Source of the DNA: Rhizobium sp. AC27/96
GTDB taxonomy: Bacteria; Pseudomonadota; Alphaproteobacteria; Rhizobiales; Rhizobiaceae
Length of the DNA: 64,000 nucleotides
Assembly: GCF_001692325.1 (NCBI RefSeq)
Contig: NZ_LXKN01000066.1
Coordinates: forward strand, 62,001 to 126,000
Reading direction: 5' to 3'
In this document: one piece after another, positions 41,888 to 50,758 of the stretch
Position numbering within the stretch: the first letter of the stretch is position 1
Layout of the letters: every line of letters starts with the position of its first letter
Notes under the pieces: generated by a model
Told to the model about the DNA's origin: nothing
What the model saw: only the letters and a program-made list of their open reading frames with translations
Database searches by the model: none
Position numbers and translations under genes: made by a program

Positions 41888-42591
41888 CAGAGATCGTCAG
41901 GCAAGAGCCGTACATCGTCTTGAACGCCGTGCAGAAGGGGTACCGGGTGGGAGGCGAAGCGATCCCCATCTTCAGCGGTCTCGATCTGGTGATACCGAAG
42001 GGCGACTTCGTCGCCATCATGGGTCCGTCCGGATCGGGAAAATCGACGCTTCTCAACATGCTGGCGGGTATCGACCGTCCCGATGCCGGCGAACTGCGCA
42101 TTGGCAGCGCCCGGCTCGATCAGATGGGAGAAGCGGCGCGTTCTTCCTGGCGAGCGCACAATATGGGCATCGTCTTCCAGTTCTATAATCTGCTGCCCAT
42201 GCTCAATGCGGCCGAGAATATAGAGCTGCCGCTTCTGCTGAAACCGATTTCCGCCCGAGAGAGACGCGCTCGGGTCGAGAAGGTATTGGATCTCGTCGGG
42301 CTGGCGGGCCGTGGCAAGCAGTATCCGGCCTCGATGTCCGGCGGTCAGCAGCAGCGTGTCGGCATTGCACGCGCCATCATTGCCGATCCCGATCTGCTGC
42401 TTTGCGACGAGCCGACCGGTGATCTCGATCGAAAATCAGCGGATGATGTCCTCGACATGCTCGGCTTTCTCAATCGCGAGATGGGCAAGACGATTGTCAT
42501 GGTCACGCACGACCCGCAAGCCGCGCTCCATGCCCGACAGACGCTGCATCTCGACAAAGGGAATTTCGTTGAAGAGAAGAGGGCCGCCTGA
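41884..42591 (+). CDS. MacB/LolD-type ABC transporter ATP-binding protein
   Basis: 235 residues. Walker A GPSGSGKST (47-55), the Q-loop FQFYNLLPMLNAAEN, signature MSGGQQQRVGIARAI, Walker B LLLCDEPTGDLD and VTHD switch. The LxxxDEPTGxLD form is that of the MacB/LolD/FtsE group. It overlaps the adaptor gene by 4 bp and the first FtsX permease gene by 1 bp. It would drive a mechanotransmission-type exporter rather than a classical substrate channel. Confidence 0.9.
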   Translation: MTEIVRQEPYIVLNAVQKGYRVGGEAIPIFSGLDLVIPKGDFVAIMGPSGSGKSTLLNMLAGIDRPDAGELRIGSARLDQMGEAARSSWRAHNMGIVFQFYNLLPMLNAAENIELPLLLKPISARERRARVEKVLDLVGLAGRGKQYPASMSGGQQQRVGIARAIIADPDLLLCDEPTGDLDRKSADDVLDMLGFLNREMGKTIVMVTHDPQAALHARQTLHLDKGNFVEEKRAA

Positions 42592-43733
42592 TGAGCTTCC
42601 TTCGTCTTGCCCGAAAGAATGCATGGCGAAAGCCGCTGCGGACCTCGCTGCTGATCTTCTGTGTGATCGTGGCTTTCCTGATCTACGGCCTCACGGCGAG
42701 CTTCGTGAACGGCACGCAAGGGGCGGCCGGTGCCAGCGAAAATATTCTCGGTGTGATGAACGCCGCCGGGCGTAACCAGCCACTGCCGATGGCCTATCTC
42801 TCACGGATCGCTTCGCAGCCCGGCGTATCAGCCGTTGCCTACATGGCGCGTCTGCGCGGCTTCGTCGGTACGGAAAAGAATGCCATGGCCGTCAGCGCTG
42901 TCGAGCCGCAGCTGCTAGCCGACGTTAATGGCAGGGAGCTCGGCCTGACGGCGGAGCTGATCGCATCGCTCGGTGCGGCGCGCGATCGCGTGCTGGTCGG
43001 TCGCGCTTTGGCGGAAGCACAAGGCTGGTCCGTCGGTCAGCGCATCACGCTGACATCCTTCCAGACGGCAATGAAAAACGGCAGTCGCGACTGGCGTTTC
43101 GAGATCGCCGGGATTTTCGAAGGCGAGACTGCGAGCACCGATACCTATTTCATCATTGCCCGCTACGACTACGTCAATGCCGCTCGCGAGCGTAACGCCG
43201 ATACGGTGGATGCCTTTATCGTGCGGCCGCAGGATGGTGTCTCTCCCGGTCAACTGGCTGTCGGCATCGATGCGCTGTTTGCCAATTCCGCGGTGCCGAC
43301 GCGCACGCAATCGGAGAAGCAATTCCTTGAAGCGTTTCTGCGCCAATATGCGGATATCGGCCTGATCATCAATCTCATCGTCGGTGCCGCCTTCACGACC
43401 CTGCTGATGATCGTCGTCAACACCATGGTCTTCGCGGTGCGCGAGCGGACATTCGAAATCGGCGTTCTGAAGACGCTCGGCTTCTCACCGCGGCGGATCC
43501 TCGGGCTCATTCTCAGCGAGACGATGTTGATTTTCATCATCGGAGGCTCTGTCGGTCTCCTTCTGGCAAAGCTCGCCGCCATCGCCGCTGGGCCGGTTCT
43601 TGGCCTGGTCTTTTCGGCCTCCGTGCTTGCCAAGGCAGTTTGCCTCATCGCGCTCCTCGGTTTCGCGACGGGGCTTATCCCGGCAGTCAATGCCATGCGC
43701 GCACCCGTCACCAAAGCGCTGAGAGCGAGGTAG
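42591..43733 (+). CDS. FtsX/MacB-like ABC permease 1
   Basis: 380 residues with the four-segment FtsX topology: TM1 about 18-38 (LLIFCVIVAFLIYGLTASFV), a 220-residue periplasmic domain, and three segments at the C-terminus beginning IGLIINLIVGAAFTTLLMIV. The conserved coupling stretch VRERTFEIGVLKTLGFSPRR lies between TM2 and TM3. It starts on the last base of the ATPase stop codon. Works as one half of the membrane part with the second permease. Confidence 0.87.
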   Translation: MSFLRLARKNAWRKPLRTSLLIFCVIVAFLIYGLTASFVNGTQGAAGASENILGVMNAAGRNQPLPMAYLSRIASQPGVSAVAYMARLRGFVGTEKNAMAVSAVEPQLLADVNGRELGLTAELIASLGAARDRVLVGRALAEAQGWSVGQRITLTSFQTAMKNGSRDWRFEIAGIFEGETASTDTYFIIARYDYVNAARERNADTVDAFIVRPQDGVSPGQLAVGIDALFANSAVPTRTQSEKQFLEAFLRQYADIGLIINLIVGAAFTTLLMIVVNTMVFAVRERTFEIGVLKTLGFSPRRILGLILSETMLIFIIGGSVGLLLAKLAAIAAGPVLGLVFSASVLAKAVCLIALLGFATGLIPAVNAMRAPVTKALRAR

Positions 43734-43737
43734 TCCC

Positions 43738-44940
43738 ATGTCTTCCAATATCAAGCAAATGCTCGTGATGATCCGGGCCAGCCTTTTCAGCCTGCCACGG
43801 CGGCTGGCGATTTCCATCTCGATGGCGCTGTCCATCGCGCTCGTCGTCGCGGTCCTCGCCGGCTTTCTCTCAATGGCGGCCGGCTTCGAGACGGCATTGA
43901 AGAGCGCCGGATCCCCCACCGTCGCGGTCCTTCTCGGCGGTGGCACCAATCAGGAAATGGCCTCCGCTATTCCCGCCGAGGCGATCCGGACGATCGAAGC
44001 GATGCGGGGCGATATCGGAGCTATGCATGATGCGGCCGGTAATCTGGTCTATTCCCGCGAGATCGTCGTCCCTGTGGAAGTTCGGCAGCAAGGCGCAGAT
44101 GCTGCCAAGATGCTGGCGTTGCGGGGCATGGACGCGACCGGTCCCTCGCTTCGCGACGGCGTCACCTTGTCAGCCGGTCGTTTTCCAACGCCTGGTTCAC
44201 GCGAAATCGCCGTGGGTGATCGCATTGCCGGGGAATTTGGGTCTCTTGCCGTGGGAGACCGGGTGCGGCTGGGTCCGGTGGAATGGACGGTGGTCGGGCA
44301 TTTTTCCGCGAATGGCAGTGCTTTCGAGTCGGAAATATGGGGCGATCTTGATGCCGTCCGCTCGGCCTTCGATCGGCAGGGCGAGGTTCAGAGCGTAAGA
44401 TTGCGGCTGGTCGAACCGAGCGCGATCAAGCTGTTGCAGGCTGCACTCGGCACGATCACGGTCACGCCCATGGTCGCGGTATCCGAAGCCGATCTTTATG
44501 CCGCGCAGTCTTCCGGCACAGCCGATCTCATCCGCATGTTCGGATGGCCGGTAGCACTCCTGATGGCGCTTGGCGCGACGGCCGGTGCGCTCAACACGAT
44601 GATGAGTTCGGTTTCCGATAGAGCCGTCGAGATTGCGACTGTGCGAGCCCTGGGATTTAGCCGGTTGGCCGCCTTCATTGCCACCTGGGTCGAGGCAATC
44701 CTGCTTTCGGCCATCGGCGCTGCCATCGGGCTCATCGCTTCATGGTTTCTGTTCAATGGCTGGCAGGCCAGCACCATCGGCGCGAACAATGCCAGCATGG
44801 CATTTCAGCTCACGATGGATGGCCGGGTGATGTTCATGGCCGGTCTCCTGGGCCTGGTGATCGGCGTTGTGGGAGGCGCATTGCCGGCACTTTCCGCCAC
44901 GCGGCTGCCCCTGACGGTCGCGTTGCGCGCGCGTGGCTAG
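43738..44940 (+). CDS. FtsX/MacB-like ABC permease 2
   Basis: 400 residues, same topology as its neighbour: TM1 (ISMALSIALVVAVLAGFLSM), a periplasmic domain with the MacB-type core (VALRLGPVEW-like stretch VGDRVRLGPVEWTVVGHFS), then three segments and the coupling stretch DRAVEIATVRALGFSRLAAF. The two permeases are related but clearly different, so the complex is likely a heterodimer, as in LolCE. It begins 4 bp after permease 1. A hairpin at 44940-44957 ends the operon. Confidence 0.87.
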   Translation: MSSNIKQMLVMIRASLFSLPRRLAISISMALSIALVVAVLAGFLSMAAGFETALKSAGSPTVAVLLGGGTNQEMASAIPAEAIRTIEAMRGDIGAMHDAAGNLVYSREIVVPVEVRQQGADAAKMLALRGMDATGPSLRDGVTLSAGRFPTPGSREIAVGDRIAGEFGSLAVGDRVRLGPVEWTVVGHFSANGSAFESEIWGDLDAVRSAFDRQGEVQSVRLRLVEPSAIKLLQAALGTITVTPMVAVSEADLYAAQSSGTADLIRMFGWPVALLMALGATAGALNTMMSSVSDRAVEIATVRALGFSRLAAFIATWVEAILLSAIGAAIGLIASWFLFNGWQASTIGANNASMAFQLTMDGRVMFMAGLLGLVIGVVGGALPALSATRLPLTVALRARG

Positions 44941-44957
44941 GGGCTTCTCAAAGCCCC
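44940..44957. terminator. Hairpin shared by the exporter operon and the convergent LysR gene
   Basis: GGGGCTT (44940-44946) pairs with AAGCCCC (44951-44957) across CTCA; the LysR stop codon falls in the loop. T tracts are weak on both sides, so termination strength is uncertain. Confidence 0.45.
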
Positions 44958-45898
44958 CAGATCACTGACTCCTCATGCCGCTTGATCAGATGGCGAAGGT
45001 TCTGGAAGCCGGAGCGGACAAATTCGGCAAACTGGTCGACGGCTGGAGAGTGCGGCGCGTCGACCCGCGTGAGGATGGCAAGGGCGCGTTCCGGGTGGGG
45101 AATTGTGATCGGCAGCGCCGTTATTGTCTTTTCCTTGCGCTGAGCAAACACCACGCTATGCGGCATGATTGTTAGGGCATCCGCTGCCTTCAGATAGTTG
45201 ATGACGCTCATGAGCGAGCCGCCCGAATAGCGGATCTTGATTTCGGTTGCGCCGAAGGAGAGCAACAGGGCGCGCAGATCCGCCAGCAGCGGGCTGCCGG
45301 GCGGAGGCGCGATCCAGGGGTAGTCGAGAAGATGGCTCGGCTGCGGCCGACGCTTCAGCAGCAGCGGGTGTGTCACCCGGCAGGCAACGACATTGCGTCC
45401 GGGGAGGATCTGCTGAAATTCGAGCCCGGACCCCTCGTCGAGAATGTCGATCGGGCAGATGGCAAGGTCGATCTGGTCGGCCTTGAGGGCGGCCCGCAGA
45501 TCGGGGAAGTAGCCATAGCTCTGGTCGATGCGCACATCCGGGTGGCTTGCCTGGAATTCGGCACAGAGGCCGGCGATCAGCGCATCCATGAAGAACGGCG
45601 TGCCGCCGATCCGCACGACGCCGCTCTTGCCCACCCTGAAACTCTCCACGAGATCGGATGCCTTGCGCGAAGCGGCCAGCATGACCAGCCCATGCTCGGC
45701 GAGCGACAGGCCAAGCGGCGTCGGTTGAAGCGGCCGGCGGCCCCGGACGAACAGCGGCTCGCCGACGCGTTTTTCCAGCATGGACAAAGTGCGCGAAACG
45801 GCCGGTTGCGCCAGCCCCAGCAGGGCGGCACCTTCGGTCACGCCGCCTGTTTTCACGACAGCGGCAAGCTGAATGAGGTGGCGTTCGTCGAACTTCAT
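44948..45898 (-). CDS. LysR-family regulator of the aromatic catabolism cluster
   Basis: 316 residues. HTH at about residues 18-45 (GVTEGAALLGLAQPAVSRTL), family continuation LEKRVGEPLFVRGRRPLQPT, and a co-inducer-binding domain with the usual VRIGGTPFFMDALI segment. It diverges from an intradiol dioxygenase gene 98 bp away; a candidate binding site lies just upstream of its own start. By position it is the activator of the ring-cleavage and transport genes at 45997-55376, probably induced by a pathway intermediate. The co-inducer is unknown. Confidence 0.9.
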   Translation of the reverse strand: MKFDERHLIQLAAVVKTGGVTEGAALLGLAQPAVSRTLSMLEKRVGEPLFVRGRRPLQPTPLGLSLAEHGLVMLAASRKASDLVESFRVGKSGVVRIGGTPFFMDALIAGLCAEFQASHPDVRIDQSYGYFPDLRAALKADQIDLAICPIDILDEGSGLEFQQILPGRNVVACRVTHPLLLKRRPQPSHLLDYPWIAPPPGSPLLADLRALLLSFGATEIKIRYSGGSLMSVINYLKAADALTIMPHSVVFAQRKEKTITALPITIPHPERALAILTRVDAPHSPAVDQFAEFVRSGFQNLRHLIKRHEESVIWGL

Positions 45899-45906
45899 AA
45901 CGATCT

Positions 45907-45924
45907 GTTATACTGACAGGTAAC
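45907..45924. promoter_or_regulatory. Candidate LysR binding site
   Basis: GTTATACTGACAGGTAAC has GTTA/TAAC ends and a CTGACAG centre, and contains a T-N11-A pattern. It starts 9 bp upstream of the lysR start codon, the usual place for an autoregulatory recognition site. Confidence 0.35.
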
Positions 45925-45996
45925 AAAATCATCAATCCATGCATTTTCCGCTGCTAATGTCTCTTCAAGCTGCACAGCAGATTTTGGAGGAAGAGC

Positions 45997-46872
45997 ATGG
46001 CGGGGCATGCCAAGGCGCTCACATTCAGCGAAGCGACATCGTCGGAGGCTTTCTCCGAGCGCTTCTTCGCAAACGGCGATGGCAATCTGCCACGGCTGAT
46101 TGCCGCTGCCGTGACGCATGTGCATGATCTCATCAAGCAGTTTCGCCCGACCCAGGACGAGTGGCGTCAGCTCATTGCGTTTTTGACCGAGGTCGGTCAC
46201 GCCTCCGACGAGCGACGGCAAGAATGGGTGCTGTTGTCCGATCTCATCGGCGCCTCGGCCCTAGTCGAGGAGATCAATTCCCGGCGTCCGAAGGCGGCGA
46301 CGCCGAACACCATCCGCGGACCATTCTTTCGCAACGATGCGCCGGAGCGAGCCTCCGGTTCCTCGATCTCACTCGACGGCGTTGGCGAGCCGCTAGTGGT
46401 TTCCGCGCGGGTGCAGGATCTGGACGGCCTGCCGATCGCTGGCGCCGAAATCATCACCTGGCAGGCCAATGGCGAGGGTTTCTATGAGAACCAGCAGCCC
46501 GACCTGCAGCCGGAACACAATCTGCGCGGTCTTTTCCGCACGGATGCGGATGGTCGTTTCCATTATCGTTCGGTGATGCCGGCGGGCTACGGCGTGCCGG
46601 ATGACGGGCCGGTTGGGCGGCTGCTTGCCGAAGCCGGCTATCCGCTGCGCCGCCCCGCTCATCTGCATTTCGTCGTGCGCGCCAAGGGTTTCGAGACGAT
46701 CACGACCCATATCTACGATGCGAGCGACCCACATCTTGCCGAAGACGCCCTCTTCGGCGTTCGACCGGAACTCGTCACCAGTTTTGAATCTGCCGACATC
46801 GGTGGACAGCGCGGCAAGGCAGCAAATCTCACCTTCGTCATGGTCAGAGCAAAGCCGGGGAGAGCAGGATGA
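45997..46872 (+). CDS. Intradiol ring-cleavage dioxygenase (hydroxyquinol/catechol 1,2-dioxygenase type), copy 1
   Basis: 291 residues; GGAGG seven bases before the ATG. N-terminal helical dimerisation domain of the catechol-dioxygenase class (LLSDLIGASALVEEINSRRP), then the catalytic beta sandwich. The Fe(III) ligands are all present: Tyr163 (GEGFYENQQ), Tyr198 (MPAGYGVPDDGPVG), His222 and His224 (RRPAHLHF). Intradiol dioxygenases open the ring between two hydroxyls. The motif RGLFRTDADGRFHYRSV fits the hydroxyquinol/chlorocatechol branch. It is clearly different from the second copy at 54486-55376. It overlaps the maleylacetate reductase gene by 4 bp, so the product is probably (chloro)maleylacetate. 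Confidence 0.9.
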   Translation: MAGHAKALTFSEATSSEAFSERFFANGDGNLPRLIAAAVTHVHDLIKQFRPTQDEWRQLIAFLTEVGHASDERRQEWVLLSDLIGASALVEEINSRRPKAATPNTIRGPFFRNDAPERASGSSISLDGVGEPLVVSARVQDLDGLPIAGAEIITWQANGEGFYENQQPDLQPEHNLRGLFRTDADGRFHYRSVMPAGYGVPDDGPVGRLLAEAGYPLRRPAHLHFVVRAKGFETITTHIYDASDPHLAEDALFGVRPELVTSFESADIGGQRGKAANLTFVMVRAKPGRAG

Positions 46873-47930
46873 CCCCAGATTTTTCCTATGCGGGCAGCCC
46901 GGCCCAGATCGTCTTCGGCGCCGGCAGCAGAAGCACGGTTGCCGAATGGATCGCTAAGGCCGGCTGTAAGCGCGCTTTGGTCCTGTCGACGCCGCACCAG
47001 AAGGCCGATGCCGAGGCGCTCGCTCGCGAGATCGGCCCGCTCGCTTGCGGCGTCTTTACTGATGCCACCATGCACACGCCCGTCGATGTCACTGAGGCCG
47101 CGATGAAGGTGGTGGCGGAAACCGGTGCGGATTGTGTCGTTTCGCTCGGGGGAGGATCGACGACTGGCCTCGGCAAGGCGATCGCTTATCGCACTGATCT
47201 TCTCCAGATCGTCATTCCAACAACCTATGCAGGTTCGGAGGTCACGCCGATCCTTGGCCAGACCGAAGGTGGCCGCAAGACGACGGTGCGCGATGCCAGG
47301 ATCCTGGCGGAAATCGTCATTTACGACCCATCGCTGACACTCGGTCTGCCGGTGGCGATGAGCGTGACGAGCGGGTTGAACGCCATGGCGCATGCCGTCG
47401 AAGCGCTTTACGCGCGCGACCGCAATCCGATTTCGAGCCTGATGGCGCTGGAAGGCCTGCGCGCCTTTGCGCGGAGCCTGCCTGTTATCGTGGATGATCC
47501 GAAGAACACCGAGGCCCGTAGCGATGCGCTTTATGGCGCGTGGCTCTGCGGCTCGGTGCTCGGCACCGTCGGCATGGCGCTGCATCACAAGATCTGCCAC
47601 ACGCTGGGCGGCTCCTTCGATACGCCGCACGCGGAAACCCATGCGGTGATGTTGCCGCATACGGCCGCCTTCAATGCGGCAGCCGCCGCACCGGAATTGG
47701 CTGAGGCAGCTGGTATCTTCGGCGGAACGATCGGCGGTGGGCTCTGGGATTTCGCCAAGGCGATCGGAGCGCCGCTGTCGCTCAAGGAATTCGGGCTGAC
47801 GGAAGCCGATCTCGATCGCGCAGCGTCGATCGCAGTTGAAAATCCCTATTGGAATCCGCGGCCGATCGACCGGGACTCGATCAGGACACTCTTGCAGGAC
47901 GCATGGGAGGGCCGGCGACCAGCCGGCTGA
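46869..47930 (+). CDS. Maleylacetate reductase (iron-type alcohol dehydrogenase family)
   Basis: 353 residues. NAD(P)-binding GGGSTTGLGKAIAYRT (about 93-108), the core IPTTYAGSEVTPILGQTEGG, and the metal region HHKICHTLGGSFDTPHAETH with its histidines. The protein is of the short (about 350 residue) maleylacetate reductase type, which reduces maleylacetate to 3-oxoadipate with NAD(P)H. It overlaps the ring-cleavage dioxygenase gene by 4 bp, the classic pairing of hydroxyquinol and chlorocatechol routes. No 3-oxoadipate CoA-transferase or thiolase is in the window, so the product must enter central metabolism through genes elsewhere. Confidence 0.9.
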   Translation: MTPDFSYAGSPAQIVFGAGSRSTVAEWIAKAGCKRALVLSTPHQKADAEALAREIGPLACGVFTDATMHTPVDVTEAAMKVVAETGADCVVSLGGGSTTGLGKAIAYRTDLLQIVIPTTYAGSEVTPILGQTEGGRKTTVRDARILAEIVIYDPSLTLGLPVAMSVTSGLNAMAHAVEALYARDRNPISSLMALEGLRAFARSLPVIVDDPKNTEARSDALYGAWLCGSVLGTVGMALHHKICHTLGGSFDTPHAETHAVMLPHTAAFNAAAAAPELAEAAGIFGGTIGGGLWDFAKAIGAPLSLKEFGLTEADLDRAASIAVENPYWNPRPIDRDSIRTLLQDAWEGRRPAG

Positions 47931-47970
47931 CATATTGCGCCTGATGGCGCGCTCTTTGGGAGGAGAGACA

Positions 47971-49266
47971 ATGAGGGGAGGAAACATGTTCACGAGACGC
48001 GATTTTCTAAAGACGACGGCTGCCGGCGGTGCTGTGCTTGCGACATCGGGCCTGGCGATGCCAGCCATTGCCAAGAATGCGGCGATCAAGCTCGGTTATG
48101 TCAGCCCGCAGACCGGGCCGCTTGCGGCCTTCGGTGAAGCCGACAAGTTCGTCATCGATGCCTTCCTGGCAACGACCAAGGCAAAGGGCCTCAACTACGA
48201 GGTCGTGGTGAAGGATAGCCAGTCCAACCCCAACCGCGCGGCAGAAGTCGCAAAGGAACTGATCGTCGATGACCAGATCAATCTGATGCTGGTCTCCTCG
48301 ATACCGGAAACGACCAATCCGGTCTCCACGACCTGTGAAGCCGAGGAGATGCCCTGCATTTCGACTGTCGCGCCCTGGCAGCCCTGGTTCATCGGCCAGC
48401 AAGGCAATCCGGGCGATCCGGCTTCGTGGAAACCCTTCAACTATGCCTATCACTTCTTCTGGGGACTGGAGGATATCATTGCCGTCTATACGGGCATGTG
48501 GAGCCAGATCGAGACCAACAAGAAGGTCGGCGGCCTGTTCCCGAACGATGGCGACGGCAATGCCTGGGGCGACAAGGTCGTCGGTTTCCCGCCGGTTCTC
48601 GACAAGCTCGGCTACGGGCTCACGGATACCGGCCGCTATCAGAACCTGACGGATGATTTTTCCGCGCAGATCAACGCCTTCAAGCAGGCAGGCACCGATA
48701 TCCTGACTGGCGTCATGATCCCACCCGACCTCACGACATTCTGGAACCAGGCCAAGCAGCAGGGCCTGAAGCCGAAGGTCGCCTCGATCGGCAAGGCGCT
48801 TCTCTTCCCGCAGACCGTCGAGGCGCTGGGAAATGCCGGGCACAATCTGTCGACCGAGGTCTGGTGGACGCCGACGCATCCGTTCAAGTCATCCTTGACC
48901 GGCGAGACCGCCGCCGCCGTTGCCGATGCCTTCACCAAGGCAACCGGCCGCCCATGGACCCAGCCGATCGGCTTTGCCCACGCACTATTCGAGCTGGCCG
49001 TCGATGTAATGAAGCGCGCAGGCGATGCCGGCGATGCGGAAACGGTCGCCAAGGCGATCGGCGAAACGAAGCTCGATACGCTCGTCGGGCCTATTGCCTG
49101 GGCCAATGAGAAGCTTCCGCCATTCGCCCAGAAGAATGTCGCCAAGACGCCGCTGGTCGGCGGCCAATGGCGGCTGAAGTCGGGCGGCGGCTACGATCTC
49201 GTGGTTGTCGAAAATGGGCTGGCGCCGAATGTGCCGCTCGGCGGCAAGCTCGAAGCGCTGGCGTGA
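47971..49266 (+). CDS. Branched-chain-amino-acid-type ABC substrate-binding protein, Tat-exported, probably for an aromatic
   Basis: 431 residues from the ATG at 47971 (GGGAGGAG upstream); a second ATG at 47986, also with a good site (GGGGAGGAAAC), would give 426. Tat signal TRRDFLKTTAAGGAVLATSG with cut near PAIAK. The mature part is a LivJ/LivK-like periplasmic binding protein of the kind used for urea, amides and aromatic acids (IKLGYVSPQTGPLAAFGEAD). As it lies between ring-cleavage and transporter genes, an aromatic substrate is likely, but this is inference. Confidence 0.87.
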   Translation: MRGGNMFTRRDFLKTTAAGGAVLATSGLAMPAIAKNAAIKLGYVSPQTGPLAAFGEADKFVIDAFLATTKAKGLNYEVVVKDSQSNPNRAAEVAKELIVDDQINLMLVSSIPETTNPVSTTCEAEEMPCISTVAPWQPWFIGQQGNPGDPASWKPFNYAYHFFWGLEDIIAVYTGMWSQIETNKKVGGLFPNDGDGNAWGDKVVGFPPVLDKLGYGLTDTGRYQNLTDDFSAQINAFKQAGTDILTGVMIPPDLTTFWNQAKQQGLKPKVASIGKALLFPQTVEALGNAGHNLSTEVWWTPTHPFKSSLTGETAAAVADAFTKATGRPWTQPIGFAHALFELAVDVMKRAGDAGDAETVAKAIGETKLDTLVGPIAWANEKLPPFAQKNVAKTPLVGGQWRLKSGGGYDLVVVENGLAPNVPLGGKLEALA

Positions 49267-49301
49267 GAGGACGGCTGCCCGGCTTTGCGTCGGGCGGCCT
49301 C
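49267..49301 (+). other. Imperfect hairpin after the LivK-like binding-protein gene
   Basis: GAGG/CCTC outer and GCCCG/CGGGC inner pairs around a 9-base loop, directly after the stop codon. It has the same position as the two sugar binding-protein hairpins (5050-5082, 21513-21535) but is less regular. Confidence 0.4.
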
Positions 49302-49316
49302 TAAGGGAGAACGACA

Positions 49317-50036
49317 ATGCCCATACTGGAATTGAACGGAGTTTCGAAATCCTTCGGCGCGCTCGTCGTCGCCGAGGATATCGGCTTCTCTGTCGAGCCG
49401 GGGGAAGCACTCGGGATCATCGGGCCGAACGGTGCCGGCAAGTCGACGCTGTTCAACCTGATCAACGGCAACCTCTCCGTAGCGCGCGGATCGATCCGCT
49501 TCGACGGTCGTGATGTCACCCACACGCCGCCGATGCAGCGCTGCTTTGCCGGCATGGGCCGCACCTTCCAGATCCCGCAGCCTTTTGAACGTTTGACCGT
49601 CTATGAGAACCTGCTGGTCGCTGGCGCCTTTGGGGCGCAGGCGACCGAGAGAAATGTCTCGGATCTTTGCGCAGACATTCTGGTCGAGACCGGCTTGATC
49701 GCCAAGGCGAACATGCCGGCGGGATCGCTAACCCTGCTCGAACGCAAGCGCCTGGAACTCGCCCGCGCGCTCGCGACCCAGCCGAAGTTGTTGCTTCTCG
49801 ACGAAATCGCCGGCGGCTTGACGGAGGGCGAATGCCGCCAGCTCGTCGCGACCATCAGGCGGGTTCATCAACGCGGTATTGCGATCATCTGGATCGAGCA
49901 TGTGCTGCATGCGTTGACGGCAGTGGTTCAGCGCATTCTTGTGCTGAATTTCGGCCGGATGATCGGCATCGGCGAGCCGGAAGCCATCATGGCCTCGAGC
50001 GAGGTGCGCGAGATCTATCTGGGGATGGAAGTCTGA
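49317..50036 (+). CDS. LivG-like ABC transporter ATP-binding protein
   Basis: 239 residues. Walker A GPNGAGKST (36-44), a signature of the degenerate LivG type (LTLLERKRLELARALATQPK), Walker B LLLLDEIAGGLTEGE and switch His in IEHVLHAL. One of two ATPases of the type IV (HAAT) importer; its stop overlaps the LivF-like start by one base. The preceding AGGGAGAAC supports the start. Confidence 0.9.
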   Translation: MPILELNGVSKSFGALVVAEDIGFSVEPGEALGIIGPNGAGKSTLFNLINGNLSVARGSIRFDGRDVTHTPPMQRCFAGMGRTFQIPQPFERLTVYENLLVAGAFGAQATERNVSDLCADILVETGLIAKANMPAGSLTLLERKRLELARALATQPKLLLLDEIAGGLTEGECRQLVATIRRVHQRGIAIIWIEHVLHALTAVVQRILVLNFGRMIGIGEPEAIMASSEVREIYLGMEV

Positions 50037-50758
50037 TGGCAAGCCTTATCGAAACCCATGGCCTCATGGCCTCCTACGGCGATTTCCAGGCCGTGCTTGG
50101 CGTCGATATGCGGCTTGAGGCTGGCGAGACCATCGCTGTCATTGGGGCGAACGGCGCCGGCAAATCGACGCTGATGCGCTCGATAGCCGGTGTCATTAAC
50201 AATAAGCCCGAGATGGTCCTTCATCGCGGCGAGCCGATCGGCGCTTTGGCCGCATCCGATGTGGTTCGGCGTGGCATCGCGCTCGTGCCGGAGGGGCGAA
50301 AGCTGTTTCCGTCGCTGACGGTCGAGGAAAATCTGCAAATCGGCCGTTATGGCCGGCGGATCTCCGGGCCATGGACACTCGACAGTATCTACATGCTATT
50401 TCCGATCCTGAGAGAAAGACGGCGCAATCCCGCGACGGCGCTTTCCGGTGGACAGCAGCAGATGGTCGCGATTGGCAGGGCGCTGATGTCCAACCCCGAA
50501 GTCCTTCTCTGCGACGAGCTGAGCCTCGGCCTTGCTCCCGTAGTCATCAAGGACATCTATGCCGCCTTTGCGCATATCCGCGCCGCGGGTGCCGCCATCG
50601 TCATCGTCGAGCAGGATATCGCTCAGGCGCTGAAAGTTGCCGATCGCGTCTATTGCATGATGGAGGGCCGCATCACCCTGACGGGTCGTCCGGCGGAGCT
50701 CGATCGCGCCGATATTCATGCAGCTTATTTTGGAGCAGACACCCATGAACTGGCTTGA
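50036..50758 (+). CDS. LivF-like ABC transporter ATP-binding protein
   Basis: 240 residues from the ATG at 50036, whose first base is the last base of the livG-like stop. Walker A GANGAGKST (37-45), VPEGRKLFPSLTVEENLQIG, signature LSGGQQQMVAIGRALMSNPE, Walker B VLLCDELSLGLAP and the VEQD switch. All typical of LivF. Its 3' end overlaps the LivH-like gene by 14 bp. Partner of the LivG-like subunit in the heterodimeric ATPase. Confidence 0.9.
   Translation: MASLIETHGLMASYGDFQAVLGVDMRLEAGETIAVIGANGAGKSTLMRSIAGVINNKPEMVLHRGEPIGALAASDVVRRGIALVPEGRKLFPSLTVEENLQIGRYGRRISGPWTLDSIYMLFPILRERRRNPATALSGGQQQMVAIGRALMSNPEVLLCDELSLGLAPVVIKDIYAAFAHIRAAGAAIVIVEQDIAQALKVADRVYCMMEGRITLTGRPAELDRADIHAAYFGADTHELA

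Noticed and set aside
46713..48089. 458-codon antisense frame over the dioxygenase, reductase and binding-protein genes
   Set aside because: It crosses three well-supported genes on the other strand and shows only Arg/Ala-rich shadow composition.
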